DNA of 64,000 nucleotides from Plasmopara viticola (Eukaryota > Oomycota > Peronosporomycetes > Peronosporales > Peronosporaceae): contig MBPM02000141.1 of assembly GCA_001695595.3 (NCBI GenBank), positions 1-64,000 on the forward strand, in the 5' to 3' direction. Position numbers and translations under genes: made by a program. Within the stretch, counting starts at the first letter, position 1. The number at the start of each line of letters is the position of its first letter. Below the pieces are notes generated by a model. The model worked only from the letters and a program-made list of their open reading frames with translations, was not told the origin of the DNA and ran no database searches. This document shows positions 26,427-39,786 of this stretch, one piece after another.

Positions 26427-29400
26427 TCTAGAAAGATAGAAAAGACGTATGTATGGCCGTGTATCTTCACAGCACTTCACGAAGCAATATACGCTTGTGT
26501 GTTCTATTGCGTCTGCACACGTCTAGAATGATAGAAAGGACGTATGTATGGCCGTATATCTTCACAGCACTTCACGAGAGCGAATATACGCTTTGTTGTT
26601 GCTTTATTGCGTCTTCGCACGTCTAGAAGATAGAAAGGACGTATGTATGGCCGTGTATCTTCACAGCACTTCACGAAGCAAATATACGCTTGTGTGTTCT
26701 ATTGCGTCTGCACACGTCTAGAAGATAGAAAGGACGTATGTATGGCCGTATATCTTCACAGCACTTCACGAGAGCGAATATACGCTTTGTTGTTGCTTTA
26801 TTGCGTCTTCGCACGTCTAGAATGATAGAAAGGACGTATGTATGGCCGTATATCTTCTTAGCACTTCACGAGAGCGAATATACGCTTTTTGTTGCTTATT
26901 GCGTCTCGCACGTCTAGAATGATAGAAAGGACGTATGTATGGCCGTATATCTTCACAGCACTTCACGAGAGCGAATATACGCTTTGTTGTTGCTCTATTG
27001 CGTCTGCGCACGTCTAGAAAGATAGAAAGGACGTATGTATGGCCGTGTATCTTCACAGCACTTCACGAAGCAAATATACGCTTTGTGTTCTATTGCGTCT
27101 GCACACGTCTAGAATGATAGAAAGGACGTATGTATGGCCGTATATCTTCACAGCACTTCACGAGAGCGAATATACGCTTTGTTGTTGCTTATTGCGTCTC
27201 GCACGTCTAGAAGATAGAAAGGACGTATGTATGGCCGTATATCTTCACAGCACTTCACGAAGCAATATACGCTTTGTGTTCTATTGCGTCTGCACACGTC
27301 TAGAATGATAGAAAGGACGTATGTATGGCCGTATATCTTCACAGCACTTCACGAGAGCGAATATACGCTTTGTTGTTGCTTATTGCGTCTTCGCACGTCT
27401 AGAAGATAGAAAGGACGTATGTATGGCCGTGTATCTTCACAGCACTTCACGAAGCAAATATACGCTTGTGTGTTCTATTGCGTCTGCACACGTCTAGAAA
27501 GATAGAAAGGACGTATGTATGGCCGTATATCTTCACAGCACTTCACGAGAGCGAATATACGCTTTGTTGTTGCTTATTGCGTCTTCGCACGTCTAGAATA
27601 GAAAGGACGTATGTATGGCCGTATCTTCACAGCACTTCACGAGCGAATATACGCTTTTTGTTGCTCTATTGCGTCTTCGCACGTCTAGAAGATAGAAAGG
27701 ACGTATGTATGGCCGTATATCTTCACAGCACTTCACGAGAGCGAATATACGCTTGTTGTTGCTCTATTGCGTCTGCGCACGTCTAGAAAGATAGAAAGGA
27801 CGTATGTATGGCCGTATATCTTCACAGCACTTCACGAGAGCGAATATACGCTTTGTTGTTGCTTATTGCGTCTTCGCACGTCTAGAAAGATAGAAAGGAC
27901 GTATGTATGGCCGTGTATCTTCACAGCACTTCACGAAGCAATATACGCTTGTGTGTTCTATTGCGTCTGCACACGTCTAGAATGATAGAAAGGACGTATG
28001 TATGGCCGTATATCTTCACAGCACTTCACGAGAGCGAATATACGCTTTGTTGTTCTTTATTGCGTCTTCGCACGTCTAGAACGATTGAAAGGACGTAGGT
28101 ATGGCCGTGTATCTTCACAGCACTTCACGAAGCAAATATACGCTTTGTGTTCTATTGCGTCTGCACACGTCTAGAAATAGAAAGGACGTATGTATGGCCG
28201 TATATCTTCACAGCACTTCACGAGAGCGAATATACGCTTTGTTGTTGCTTTATTGCGTCTTCGCACGTCTAGAAATAGAAAGGACGTATGTATGGCCGTA
28301 TATCTTCACAGCACTTCACGAGAGCGAATATACGCTTTGTGTTCTATTGCGTCTGCGCACGTCTAGAATGATAGAAAGGACGTATGTATGGCCGTATATC
28401 TTCACAGCACTTCACGAGAGCGAATATACGCTTTGTTGTTGCTTATTGCGTCTTCGCACGTCTAGAATGATAGAAAGGACGTATGTATGGCCGTATCTTC
28501 ACAGCACTTCACGAAGCGAATATACGCTTGTTGTTGCTTATTGCGTCTGCGCACGTCTAGAAAGATAGAAAGGACGTATGTATGGCCGTGTATCTTCACA
28601 GCACTTCACGAAGCAATATACGCTTCGCGGTGGTTCTATTGCGTCTGCACACGTCTAGAATGATAGAAAGGACGTATGTATGGCCGTATATCTTCACAGC
28701 ACTTCACGAGAGCGAATATACGCTTTGTTGTTGCTTATTGCGTCTTCGCACGTCTAGAAAGATAGAAAGGACGTATGTATGGCCGTGTATCTTCACAGCA
28801 CTTCACGAAGCAATATACGCTTGTGTGTTCTATTGCGTCTGCACACGTCTAGAATGATAGAAAGGACGTATGTATGGCCGTATATCTTCACAGCACTTCA
28901 CGAGAGCGAATATACGCTTTGTTGTTGCTTTATTGCGTCTTCGCACGTCTAGAATGATAGAAAGGACGTATGTATGGCCGTATATCTTCACAGCACTTCA
29001 CGAAGCAAATATACGCTTTGTGTTCTATTGCGTCTGCACACGTCTAGAATATAGAAAGGACGTATGTATGGCCGTATATCTTCACAGCACTTCACGAGAG
29101 CGAATATACGCTTTGTTGTTGCTTTATTGCGTCTTCGCACGTCTAGAAAGATAGAAAGGACGTATGTATGGCCGTGTATCTTCACAGCACTTCACGAAGC
29201 AATATACGCTTCGTTGTTCTATTGCGTCTGCACACGTCTAGAAAAGAAAGGACGTATGTATGGCCGTATATTTTCACAGCACTTCACGAGAGCGAATATA
29301 CGCTTTGTGTTGCTTATTGCGTCTGCGCACGTCTAGAATGATAGAAAGGACGTAGCTATGGCCGTATATCAACTCAGCACTTCACAAGAGCGAATATACG

Positions 29401-29431
29401 CTTTCTTATTGCTCTATTGCGTCTGCGCACG
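26427..29431 (+). repeat. Ordinary monomers inside the 3.09-kb duplication period
   Basis: This stretch holds A copies, reduced B copies and some hybrids. It begins after the first 88-bp marker and ends at the second, so together with one marker it would be one period of a 3093-bp amplification. The monomer immediately before each marker differs (26.24-26.34 kb against 29.33-29.43 kb), so either the leftward end of the shared segment is close to the marker or the copies have diverged there. Confidence 0.6.
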
Positions 29432-29519
29432 TCTAGAATGATAGAAAGGACGTATATCTTCCTAGCACTTTAGGAGAGCGAATATACGTTTCGTTGTTGC
29501 TCTAGTGCGTCTGCGCACG
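29432..29519 (+). repeat. Private 88-bp monomer, copy 2
   Basis: This has the same 12-bp deletion and the same private bases (ACTTTAGGAG, ATACGTTTCG, CTCTAGTGCG) as 26339-26426, at an offset of 3093 bp. The following monomer again has GAAAAGACG and GCAATATACG. The shared private changes indicate duplication of a segment rather than independent mutation. Confidence 0.88.
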
Positions 29520-32174
29520 TCTAGAAAGATAGAAAAGACGTATGTATGGCCGTGTATCTTCACAGCACTTCACGAAGCAATATACGCTTAGTGTGTTCTA
29601 TTGCGTCTGCACACGTCTAGAATGATAGAAAGGACGTATGTATGGCCGTATATCTTCACAGCACTTCACGAGAGCGAATATACGCTTTGTTGTTGCTTTA
29701 TTGCGTCTTCGCACGTCTAGAAAGATAGAAAGGACGTATGTATGGCCGTGTATCTTCACAGCACTTCACGAAGCAAATATACGCTTAGTGGTGGTTCTAT
29801 TGCGTCTGCACACGTCTAGAAAGATAGAATGGACGTATGTATGGCCGTATATCTTCACAGCACTTCACGAGAGCGAATATACGCTTTGTTGTTGCTTTAT
29901 TGCGTCTCGCACGTCTAGAAGATAGAAAGGACGTATGTATGGCCGTATATCTTCACAGCACTTCACGAAGAGCGAATATACGCTTTTTGTTGCTCTATTG
30001 CGTCTCGCACGTCTAGAATGATAGAAAGGACGTATGTATGGCCGTATATCTTCACAGCACTTCACGAGAGCGAATATACGCTTGTTGTTGCTATTGCGTC
30101 TGCGCACGTCTAGAAAGATAGAAAGGACGTATGTATGGCCGTGTATCTTCACAGCACTTCACGAAGCAAATATACGCTTAGCGGTGGTTCTATTGCGTCT
30201 GCACACGTCTAGAATGATAGAAAGGACGTATGTATGGCCGTATATCTTCACAGCACTTCACGAGAGCGAATATACGCTTTGTTGTTGCTTTATTGCGTCT
30301 TCGCACGTCTAGAAGATAGAAAGGACGTATGTATGGCCGTATATCTTCACAGCACTTCACGAAGCAAATATACGCTTTGTGGTTCTATTGCGTCTGCACA
30401 CGTCTAGAATGATAGAAAGGACGTATGTATGGCCGTATATCTTCACAGCACTTCACGAGAGCGAATATACGCTTTGTTGTTGCTTTATTGCGTCTTCGCA
30501 CGTCTAGAAGATAGAAAGGACGTATGTATGGCCGTGTATCTTCACAGCACTTCACGAAGCAAATATACGCTTAGTGGTGGTTCTATTGCGTCTGCACACG
30601 TCTAGAAAGATAGAAAGGACGTATGTATGGCCGTATATCTTCACAGCACTTCACGAGAGCGAATATACGCTTTGTTGTTGCTTTATTGCGTCTTCGCACG
30701 TCTAGAATGATAGAAAGGACGTATGTATGGCCGTATATCTTCACAGCACTTCACGAGAGCGAATATACGCTTTTTGTTGCTCTATTGCGTCTGCGCACGT
30801 CTAGAATGATAGAAAGGACGTATGTATGGCCGTATATCTTCACAGCACTTCACGAGAGCGAATATACGCTTTGTTGTTGCTTATTGCGTCTGCGCACGTC
30901 TAGAAAGATAGAAAGGACGTATGTATGGCCGTGTATCTTCACAGCACTTCACGAAGCGAATATACGCTTGTGTTCTATTGCGTCTGCACACGTCTAGAAT
31001 GATAGAATGGACGTATGTATGGCCGTATATCTTCACAGCACTTCACGAAGAGCGAATATACGCTTGTTGTTGCTTATTGCGTCTGCACGTCTAGAAAGAT
31101 AGAAAGGACGTATGTATGGCCGTATATCTTCTTAGCACTTCACGAGAGCGAATATACGCTTTTTTGTTGCTCTATTGCGTCTGCGCACGTCTAGAATGAT
31201 AGAAAGGACGTATGTATGGCCGTATATCTTCCCAGCACTTCACGAGAGCGAATATACGCTTCGTTGTTGCTTATTGCGTCTGCGCACGTCTAGAATGATA
31301 GAAAGGACGTATGTATGGCCGTATATCTTCACAGCACTTCACGAGAGCGAATATACGCTTGTTGTTCTATTGCGTCTGCACACGTCTAGAATGATAGAAA
31401 GGACGTATGTATGGCCGTATATCTTCACAGCACTTCACGAGAGCGAATATACGCTTTGTTGTTGCTTTATTGCGTCTTCGCACGTCTAGAAAGATAGAAA
31501 GGACGTATGTATGGCCGTGTATCTTCACAGCACTTCACGAGCGAATATACGCTTTGTTGTTGCTCTATTGCGTCTGCGCACGTCTAGAATGATAGAAAGG
31601 ACGTATGTATGGCCGTATATCTTCACAGCACTTCACGAGAGCGAATATACGCTTGTTGTTGCTCTATTGCGTCTGCGCACGTCTAGAAAGATAGAAAGGA
31701 CGTATGTATGGCCGTGTATCTTCACAGCATTTCACGAAGCAAATATACGCTTCGTTGTTGCTCTATTGCGTCTGCACACGTCTAGAAAGATAGAAAGGAC
31801 GTATGTATGGCCGTATATCTTCACAGCACTTCACGAGAGCGAATATACGCTTCGTTGTTGCTCTATTGCGTCTGCGCACGTCTAGAATGATAGAAAGGAC
31901 GTATGTATGGCCGTATATCTTCACAGCACTTCACGAGAGCGAATATATACTTCTTGTTGCTTATTGCGTCTGCGCACGTCTAGAAAGATAGAAAGGACGT
32001 ATGTATGGTCGTATATCTTAGCACTTCACGAGAGCGAATATACGCTTTGTTGTTGCTCTATTGCGTCTGCGCACGTCTAGAAAGATAGAAAGGACGTATG
32101 TATGGCCGTATATCTTCACAGCACTTCACGAAGCAAATATACGCTTAGTGGTGGTTCTATTGCGTCTGCACACG

Positions 32175-32274
32175 TCTAGAATGATAGAAAGGACGTATGT
32201 ATGGCCGTATATCTTCACAGCACTTCACGAGAGCGAATATACGCTTTGTTGTTGCTTTATTGCGTCTTCGCACG
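32175..32274 (+). repeat. Type A monomer, clean 100-bp exemplar
   Basis: This is a full-length A copy. It has GAATGATAG after the XbaI site, GCCGTATATC, CACGAGAGCG, CTTTGTTGTTGC, and the A-specific tail TTTATTGCGTCTTCGCACG. A is the commonest subtype and recurs with identical or near-identical sequence across the window (for example 299-398, 18685-18784 and 21847-21946). It contains 20 C, 23 G and 8 CpG. It also carries a 7-bp inverted repeat, CGTATAT at monomer positions 32-38 and ATATACG at 63-69, with a 24-base spacer. Confidence 0.93.
32206..32243. other. Inverted repeat in the A monomer, 7-bp arms
   Basis: CGTATAT and ATATACG are exact reverse complements separated by 24 bases, at monomer positions 32-38 and 63-69 of this exemplar. 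The same arms recur in most A, C and D copies. In B copies the left arm is CGTGTAT, which breaks one pair in DNA and leaves a G-U pair in RNA. A second, 5-bp dyad spans each monomer junction: ACGTC, 15 bases, GACGT. Any structural role is speculative. Confidence 0.6.
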
Positions 32275-32373
32275 TCTAGAAAGATAGAAAGGACGTATGT
32301 ATGGCCGTGTATCTTCACAGCACTTCACGAAGCAAATATACGCTTAGCGGTGGTTCTATTGCGTCTGCACACG
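32275..32373 (+). repeat. Type B monomer, clean 99-bp exemplar
   Basis: B differs from A by GAAAGATAG after the XbaI site, GCCGTGTATC, CACGAAGCAAATATACG, the block CTTAGCGGTGGTTCT and the tail GTCTGCACACG. It is one base shorter than A. The CTTAG(C/T)GGTGG block is the most variable part of the array, with forms such as CTTAGTGGTGG, CTTAGTGTG, CTTGTGTG and CTTCGCGG. In clean blocks B is followed by A. Confidence 0.92.
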
Positions 32374-34146
32374 TCTAGAAAGATAGAAAGGACGTATGTA
32401 TGGCCGTATATCTTCACAGCACTTCACGAGAGCGAATATACGCTTTGTTGTTGCTTTATTGCGTCTTCGCACGTCTAGAAAGATAGAAAGGACGTATGTA
32501 TGGCCGTATATCTTCACAGCACTTCACAAGAGCGAATATACGCTTTCTTGTTGCTCTATTGCGTCTGCGCACGTCTAGAATGATAGAAAGGACGTATGTA
32601 TGGCCGTATATCTTCACAGCACTTCACGAGAGCGAATATACGCTTGTTGTTGCTTATTGCGTCTGCGCACGTCTAGAAAGATAGAAAGGACGTATGTATG
32701 GCCGTATATCTTCACAGCACTTCACGAGAGCGAATATACGCTTCGTTGTTGCTCTATTGCGTCTGCGCACGTCTAGAATGATAGAAAGGACGTATGTATG
32801 GCCGTATATCTTCACAGCACTTCACGAAGCGAAATACGCTTGTTGTTGCTCTTATTGCGTCTGCGCACGTCTAGAATGATAGAAAGGACGTATGTATGGC
32901 CGTGTATCTTCACAGCACTTCACGAAGCAAATATACGCTTCGTTGTTTTATTGCGTCTGCACACGTCTAGAAGATAGAAAGGACGTATGTATGGCCGTAT
33001 ATCTTCACAGCACTTCACGAGAGCGAATATACGCTTTGTTGTTGCTTTATTGCGTCTTCGCACGTCTAGAAAGATAGAAAGGACGTATGTATGGCCGTGT
33101 ATCTTCACAGCACTTCACGAAGCAATATACGCTTAGTGGTTCTATTGCGTCTGCACACGTCTAGAAAGATAGAAAGGACGTATGTATGGCCGTATATCTT
33201 CACAGCACTTCACGAGAGCGAATATACGCTTTGTTGTTGCTCTATTGCGTCTGCGCACGTCTAGAAAGATAGAAAGGACGTATGTATGGCCGTATATCAT
33301 CTCAGCACTTCACAAGAGCGAATATACGCTTTCTTGTTGCTCTATTGCGTCTGCGCACGTCTAGAATGATAGAAAGGACGTATGTATGGCCGTATATCTT
33401 CCTAGCACTTCACGAGAGCGAATATACGCTTTTGTTGTTGCTCTATTGCGTCTGCGCACGTCTAGAAAGATAGAAAGGACGTATGTATGGCCGTGTATCT
33501 TCACAGCACTTCACGAAGCAAATATACGCTTTGGTGTTCTATTGCGTCTGCACACGTCTAGAAAGATAGAAAGGACGTATGTATGGCCGTATATCTTCAC
33601 AGCACTTCACGAAGCAAATATACGCTTTGTTGTTGCTTTATTGCGTCTTCGCACGTCTAGAATGATAGAAAGGACGTATGTATGGCCGTATATCTTCACA
33701 GCACTTCACGAAGCGAATATACGCTTGTGTGCTTCTATTGCGTCTGCACACGTCTAGAAGATAGAAAGGACGTATGTATGGCCGTATATCTTCACAGCAC
33801 TTCACGAGAGCAATATACGCTTTGTTGTTGCTTTATTGCGTCTTCGCACGTCTAGAATGATAGAAAGGACGTATGTATGGCCGTGTATCTTCACAGCACT
33901 TCACGAGAGCGAATATACGCTTTGTTGTTGCTTTATTGCGTCTGCGCACGTCTAGAAAGATAGAAAGGACGTATGTATGGCCGTATATCTTCACAGCACT
34001 TCACGAAGCAAATATACGCTTAGTGGTTCTATTGCGTCTGCACACGTCTAGAATGATAGAAAGGACGTATGTATGGCCGTATATCTTCACAGCACTTCAC
34101 GAGAGCGAATATACGCTTTGTTGTTGCTTTATTGCGTCTTCGCACG

Positions 34147-34242
34147 TCTAGACTGATTGGACGTATGTATGACCGTATATCTTCCTAGCACTTCCCAAGA
34201 GCGAATATACGCTTTCTTGTTGCTCTATTGCGATTGCGCACG
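34147..34242 (+). repeat. Diverged C-type monomer
   Basis: This 96-bp copy begins TCTAGACTGATTGGACG, missing bases in the first 20, and has TATGACCG in place of TATGGCCG. CTTCCTAGCACTTCCCAAG is shared with copies near 20.8 and 37.87 kb. It ends GCGATTGCGCACG as C copies do. CTTCCCAAG therefore marks a small sublineage spread through the array. Confidence 0.75.
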
Positions 34243-35031
34243 TCTAGAATGATAGAAATGACGTATGTATGGCCGTATTCTTCCTAGCACTTCACGAGAG
34301 CAAATATACGCTTCGTTGTTGCTCTATTGCGTCTGCGCACGTCTAGAAAGATAGAAAGGACGTATGTATGGCCGTGTATCTTCACAGCACTTCACGAGAG
34401 CGAATATACGCTTCGTTGTTGCTCTATTGCGTCTGCGCACGTCTAGAATGATAGAAAGGACGTATGTATGGCCGTGTATCTTCACAGCACTTCACGAAGC
34501 AAATATACGCTTAGTGGTGGTTCTATTGCGTCTGCACACGTCTAGAAAGATAGAAAGGACGTATGTATGGCCGTATATCTTCACAGCACTTCACGAGAGC
34601 GAATATACGCTTTGTTGTTGCTCTATTGCGTCTGCGCACGTCTAGAAAGATAGAAAGGACGTATCTATGGCCGTATATCTTCAGCACTTCACGAAGAGCG
34701 AATATACGCTTTCTTTGCTCTATTGCGTCTGCGCACGTCTAGAATGATAGAAAGGACGTATGTATGGCCGTGTATCTTCACAGCACTTCACGAAGCAAAT
34801 ATACGCTTAGCGGTGGTTCTATTGCGTCTGCACACGTCTAGAATGATAGAAAGGACGTATGTATGGCCGTATATCTTCACAGCACTTCACGAGAGCGAAT
34901 ATACGCTTTGTTGTTGCTTTATTGCGTCTTCGCACGTCTAGAAAGATAGAAAGGACGTATGTATGGCCGTGTATCTTCACAGCACTTCACGAAGCAAATA
35001 TACGCTTAGTGTTCTATTGCGTCTGCACACG

Positions 35032-38000
35032 TCTAGAAATAGAAAGGACGTATGTATGGCCGTATCTTCACAGCACTTCACGAGAGCGAATATACGCTTT
35101 GTTGTTGCTTATTGCGTCTTCGCACGTCTAGAATGATAGAAAGGACGTATCTATGGCCGTATATCTTCCTAGCACTTCACGAGAGCGAATATACGCTTTG
35201 TTGTTGCTCTATTGCGTCTGCGCACGTCTAGAATGATAGAAAGGACGTATGTATGGCCGTATATCTTCACAGCACTTCACGAAGCGAATATACGCTTTGC
35301 GTGTTCTATTGCGTCTGCACACGTCTAGAAAGATAGAAAGGACGTATGTATGGCCGTATATCTTCACAGCACTTCACGAGCAAATACGCTTGTGTTGCTA
35401 TTGCGTCTGCACACGTCTAGAATGATAGAAAGGACGTATGTATGGCCGTATATCTTCACAGCACTTCACGAAGAGCGAATATACGCTTTTTTGTTCTATT
35501 GCGTCTGCGCACGTCTAGAAATAGAAAGGACGTATGTATGGCCGTATATCTTCACAGCACTTCACGAGAGCGAATATACGCTTTGTTGTTGCTCTATTGC
35601 GTCTGCGCACGTCTAGAAAGATAGAAAGGACGTATGTATGGCCGTATATCTTCACAGCACTTCACGAAGCGAATATACGCTTGTGTTTCTATTGCGTCTG
35701 CACACGTCTAGAATGATAGAAAGGACGTATGTATGGCCGTATATCTTCACAGCACTTCACGAGCGAATATACGCTTTTTGTTGCTTTATTGCGTCTTCGC
35801 ACGTCTAGAAAGATAGAAAGGACGTATGTATGGCCGTATATCTTCCTAGCACTTCACGAGAGCGAATATACGCTTTCTTGTGCTATTGCGTCGCACGTCT
35901 AGAAATAGAAAACGTATGTATGGCCGTATATCTTCACAGCACTTCACGAGAGCGAATATACGCTTCGTTGTTGCTCTATTGCGTCTGCGCACGTCTAGAA
36001 AGATAGAAAGGACGTATGTATGGCCGTATCTTCACAGCACTTCACGAAGCAATATACGCTTTCGTTGTTTCTATTGCGTCTGCACACGTCTAGAAAATAG
36101 AAAGGACGTATGTATGGCCGTATCTTCACAGCACTTCACGAGCGAATATACGCTTCGTTGTTGCTTATTGCGTCTTCGCACGTCTAGAATGATAGAAAGG
36201 ACGTATGTATGGCCGTATATCTTCACAGCACTTCACGAAGAGCGAATATACGCTTTTTGTTGCTTATTGCGTCGCACGTCTAGATAGAAAGGACGTATGT
36301 ATGGCCGTATATCTTCACAGCACTTCACGAGAGCGAATATACGCTTTTGTTGTTGCTCTATTGCGTCTGCGCACGTCTAGAAAGATAGAAAGGACGTATG
36401 TATGGCCGTATCTTCACAGCACTTCACGAGCAATATACGCTTAGCGTGTTCTATTGCGTCTGCACACGTCTAGAAATAGAAAGGACGTATGTATGGCCGT
36501 ATATCTTCACAGCACTTCACGAGAGCGAATATACGCTTTGTTGTTGCTTTATTGCGTCTTCGCACGTCTAGAAAGATAGAAAGGACGTATGTATGGCCGT
36601 GTATCTTCACAGCACTTCACGAAGCAAATATACGCTTCGTTGGTTTATTGCGTCTGCACACGTCTAGAAAGATAGAAAGGACGTATGTATGGCCGTTATC
36701 TTCACAGCACTTCACGAGAGCGAATATACGCTTTGTTGTTGCTTTATTGCGTCTTCGCACGTCTAGAGAGAAAATGGACGTATCTATGGCCGTAATCTTC
36801 ACAGCACTTCACGAGAGCGAATATACGCTTCGTTGTTGCTCTATTGCGTCTGCGCACGTCTAGAAAGATAGAAAGGACGTATGTATGGCCGTATATCTTC
36901 ACAGCACTTCACGAAGCAAATATACGCTTCGTTGGTTCTATTGCGTCTGCACACGTCTAGAAAGATAGAAAGGACGTATGTATGGCCGTATATCTTCACA
37001 GCACTTCACGAGAGCGAATATACGCTTTGTGTTGCTTATTGCGTCTGCGCACGTCTAGAATGATAGAAAGGACGTATGTATGGCCGTATATCTTCAGCAC
37101 TTCAAGAGCGAATATACGCTTTCTTGTTGCTCTATTGCGTCTGCGCACGTCTAGAATGATAGAAAGGACGTATGTATGGCCGTATATCTTCACAGCACTT
37201 CACGAGAGCGAATATACGCTTTGTTGTTGCTCTATTGCGTCTGCGCACGTCTAGAAAGATAGAAAGGACGTATGTATGGCCGTGTATCTTCACAGCACTT
37301 CACGAAGCAAATATACGCTTCGTGTTCTATTGCGTCTGCACACGTCTAGAATGATAGAAAGGACGTATGTATGGCCGTATATCTTCACAGCACTTCACGA
37401 GGCGAATATACGCTTTGTTGTTGCTTTATTGCGTCTCGCACGTCTAGAAGATAGAAAGGACGTATGTATGGCCGTATATCTTCACAGCACTTCACGAGCG
37501 AATATACGCTTTTGTTGCTCTATTGCGTTGCGCACGTCTAGAATGATAGAAAGGACGTATGTATGGCCGTATATCTTCCTAGCACTTCACGAGAGCGAAT
37601 ATACGCTTCGTTGTTGCTCTATTGCGTCTGTGCACGTCTAGAAAGATAGAAAGGACGTATGTATGGCCGTGTATCTCCACAGCACTTCACGAAGCAAATA
37701 TACGCTTGCGTGGTTCTATTGCGTCTGCACACGTCTAGAAATAGAAAGGACGTATGTATGGCCGTATATCTTCACAGCACTTCACGAGAGCGAATATACG
37801 CTTTGTGTTGCTTATTGCGTCTCGCACGTCTAGAATGATAGAAAGGACGTATGTATGGCCGTATATCTTCCTAGCACTTCCCAAGAGCGAATATACGCTT
37901 TCTTGTTGCTCTATTGCGATTGCGCACGTCTATGATAGAAAGGACGTATCTATGGACGTATATCTTCCTAGCACTTCACGAGAGCGAATATACGCTTTGT

Positions 38001-38414
38001 TGTTGCTCTATTGCGTCTGCGCACGTCTAGAAAGATAGAAAGGACGTATGTATGGCCGTGTATCTTCACAGCACTTCACGAAGCAAATATACGCTTAGCG
38101 TGGTTCTATTGCGTCTGCACACGTCTAGAAATAGAAAGGACGTATGTATGGCCGTATATCTTCACAGCACTTCACGAGAGCGAATATACGCTTTGTGTTG
38201 CTTATTGCGTCTGCGCACGTCTAGAATGATAGAAAGGACGTATGTATGGCCGTGTATCTTCACAGCACTTCACGAAGCAAATATACGCTTAGCGTGTTCT
38301 ATTGCGTCTGCACACGTCTAGAAAGATAGAAAAGACGTATGTATGACCGTATATCTTCACAGCACTTCACGAGAGCGAATATACGCTTTGTTGTTCTTAT
38401 TGCGTCTTCGCACG
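35032..38414 (+). repeat. Hybrid-rich block
   Basis: Short monomers with GCCGTATCTTC, CACGAGCG, CGCTTTTTGTTGC, CGTCGCACG and TCTAGAAATAG are frequent. At 36.77 kb a junction reads TCTAGAGAGAAAATGG. GCCGTTATC and GCCGTAATC near 36.7-36.8 kb are rare single-base losses in a usually constant region. Only satellite sequence is present. Confidence 0.7.
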
Positions 38415-39691
38415 TCTAGAAAGATAGAAAGGACGTATGTATGGCCGTATATCTTCACAGCACTTCACGAAGCAATATACGCTTAGTGTGGTTCTATTGC
38501 GTCTGCACACGTCTAGAATGATAGAAAGGACGTATGTATGGCCGTATATCTTCACAGCACTTCACGAGAGCGAATATACGCTTTGTTGTTGCTTTAGTGC
38601 GTCTTCGCACGTCTATAATGATAAAAAGGACGTAGATTTGGCCGTATATCTTTACAGCACTTCAAGAGCGAATATACGCTTTCTTGTTGCTCTATTGCGT
38701 CGCACGTCTAGAATGATAGAAAGGACGTATGTATGGCCGTATATCTTCACAGCACTTCACGAGAGCGAATATACGCTTTGTGTTGCTTATTGCGTCTGCG
38801 CACGTCTAGAAGATAGAAAGGACGTATGTATGGCCGTATATCAACTCAGCACTTCACAAGAGCGAATATACGCTTTCTTGTTGCTCTATTGCGTCTGCGC
38901 ACGTCTAGAATGATAGAAAGGACGTATGTATGGCCGTATATCTTCACAGCACTTCACGAGAGCGAATATACGCTTTGTTGTTGCTTTATTGCGTCTGCGC
39001 ACGTCTAGAAAGATAGAAAGGACGTATGTATGGCCGTGTATCTTCACAGCACTTCACGAAGCAAATATACGCTTAGTGTGTTCTATTGCGTCTGCACGTC
39101 TAGAAAGATAGAAAGGACGTATGTATGGCCGTATATCTTTACAGCGCTTCACGAGAGCGAATATACGCTTTGTTGTTGCTTTATTGCGTCTTCGCACGTC
39201 TAAGACGATAGAAAGGACGTATGTATGGCCGTGTATCTTCACAGCACTTCACGAAGCAAATATACGCTTAGTGGTGGTTCTATTGCGTCTGCACACGTCT
39301 AGAAAGATAGAAAGGACGTATGTATGGCCGTATATCTTCACAGCACTTCACGAGAGCGAATATACGCTTGTTGTTGCTTTTTGCGTCTTCGCACGTCTAG
39401 AGATAGAAAGGACGTATGTATGGCCGTGTATCTTCACAGCACTTCACGAAGCAAATATACGCTTAGTTGTGGTTCTATTGCGTCTGCACACGTCTAGAAT
39501 GATAGAAAGGACGTATGTATGGCCGTATATCTTCACAGCACTTCACGAGAGCGAATATACGCTTTGTTGTTGCTTTATTGCGTCTTCGCACGTCTAGAAA
39601 GATAGAAAGGACGTATGTATGGCCGTGTATCTTCACAGCACTTCACGAAGCAAATATACGCTTAGCGGTGGTTCTATTGCGTCTGCACACG

Positions 39692-39786
39692 TCTAGAAAG
39701 AAAGACGTATGTATGGCCGTATATCTTCACAGCACTTCACGAGAGCGAATATACGCTTTGTTGTTGCTTTATTGCGTCTTCGCACG
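39692..39786 (+). repeat. 95-bp A-type monomer, GAAAGAAAGACG variant, copy 1
   Basis: The start reads TCTAGAAAGAAAGACGTATG, five bases shorter than usual, followed by a perfect A body. An identical 95-bp monomer lies at 48281-48375, an offset of 8589 bp. The two copies sit in slightly different contexts: the preceding copy is B with CTTAGCGGTGG here and a reduced B-like copy there. Confidence 0.82.

Larger units (their letters stand above)
32076..32473 (+). repeat. Two clean B-A dimers, 199-bp higher-order unit
   Basis: Four consecutive monomers of 99, 100, 99 and 100 bp read B-A-B-A. The dimer period of 199 bp recurs in many places, for example around 21748, 30109, 43297 and 63300. The first B has GTATATC in place of the usual GTGTATC, so it is a slight hybrid. 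A C-like copy (32474-32573) follows directly, showing the dimer passing into the tetramer order. Confidence 0.88.
29520..35031 (+). repeat. A-B block with interspersed C and D copies
   Basis: Clean A-B dimers (for example 30109-30307 and 32076-32473) alternate with short C/D stretches near 32.5, 33.3 and 34.2 kb. Monomers are mostly 96-100 bp. The copy at 34147-34242 is diverged. No non-satellite DNA is present. Confidence 0.72.
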
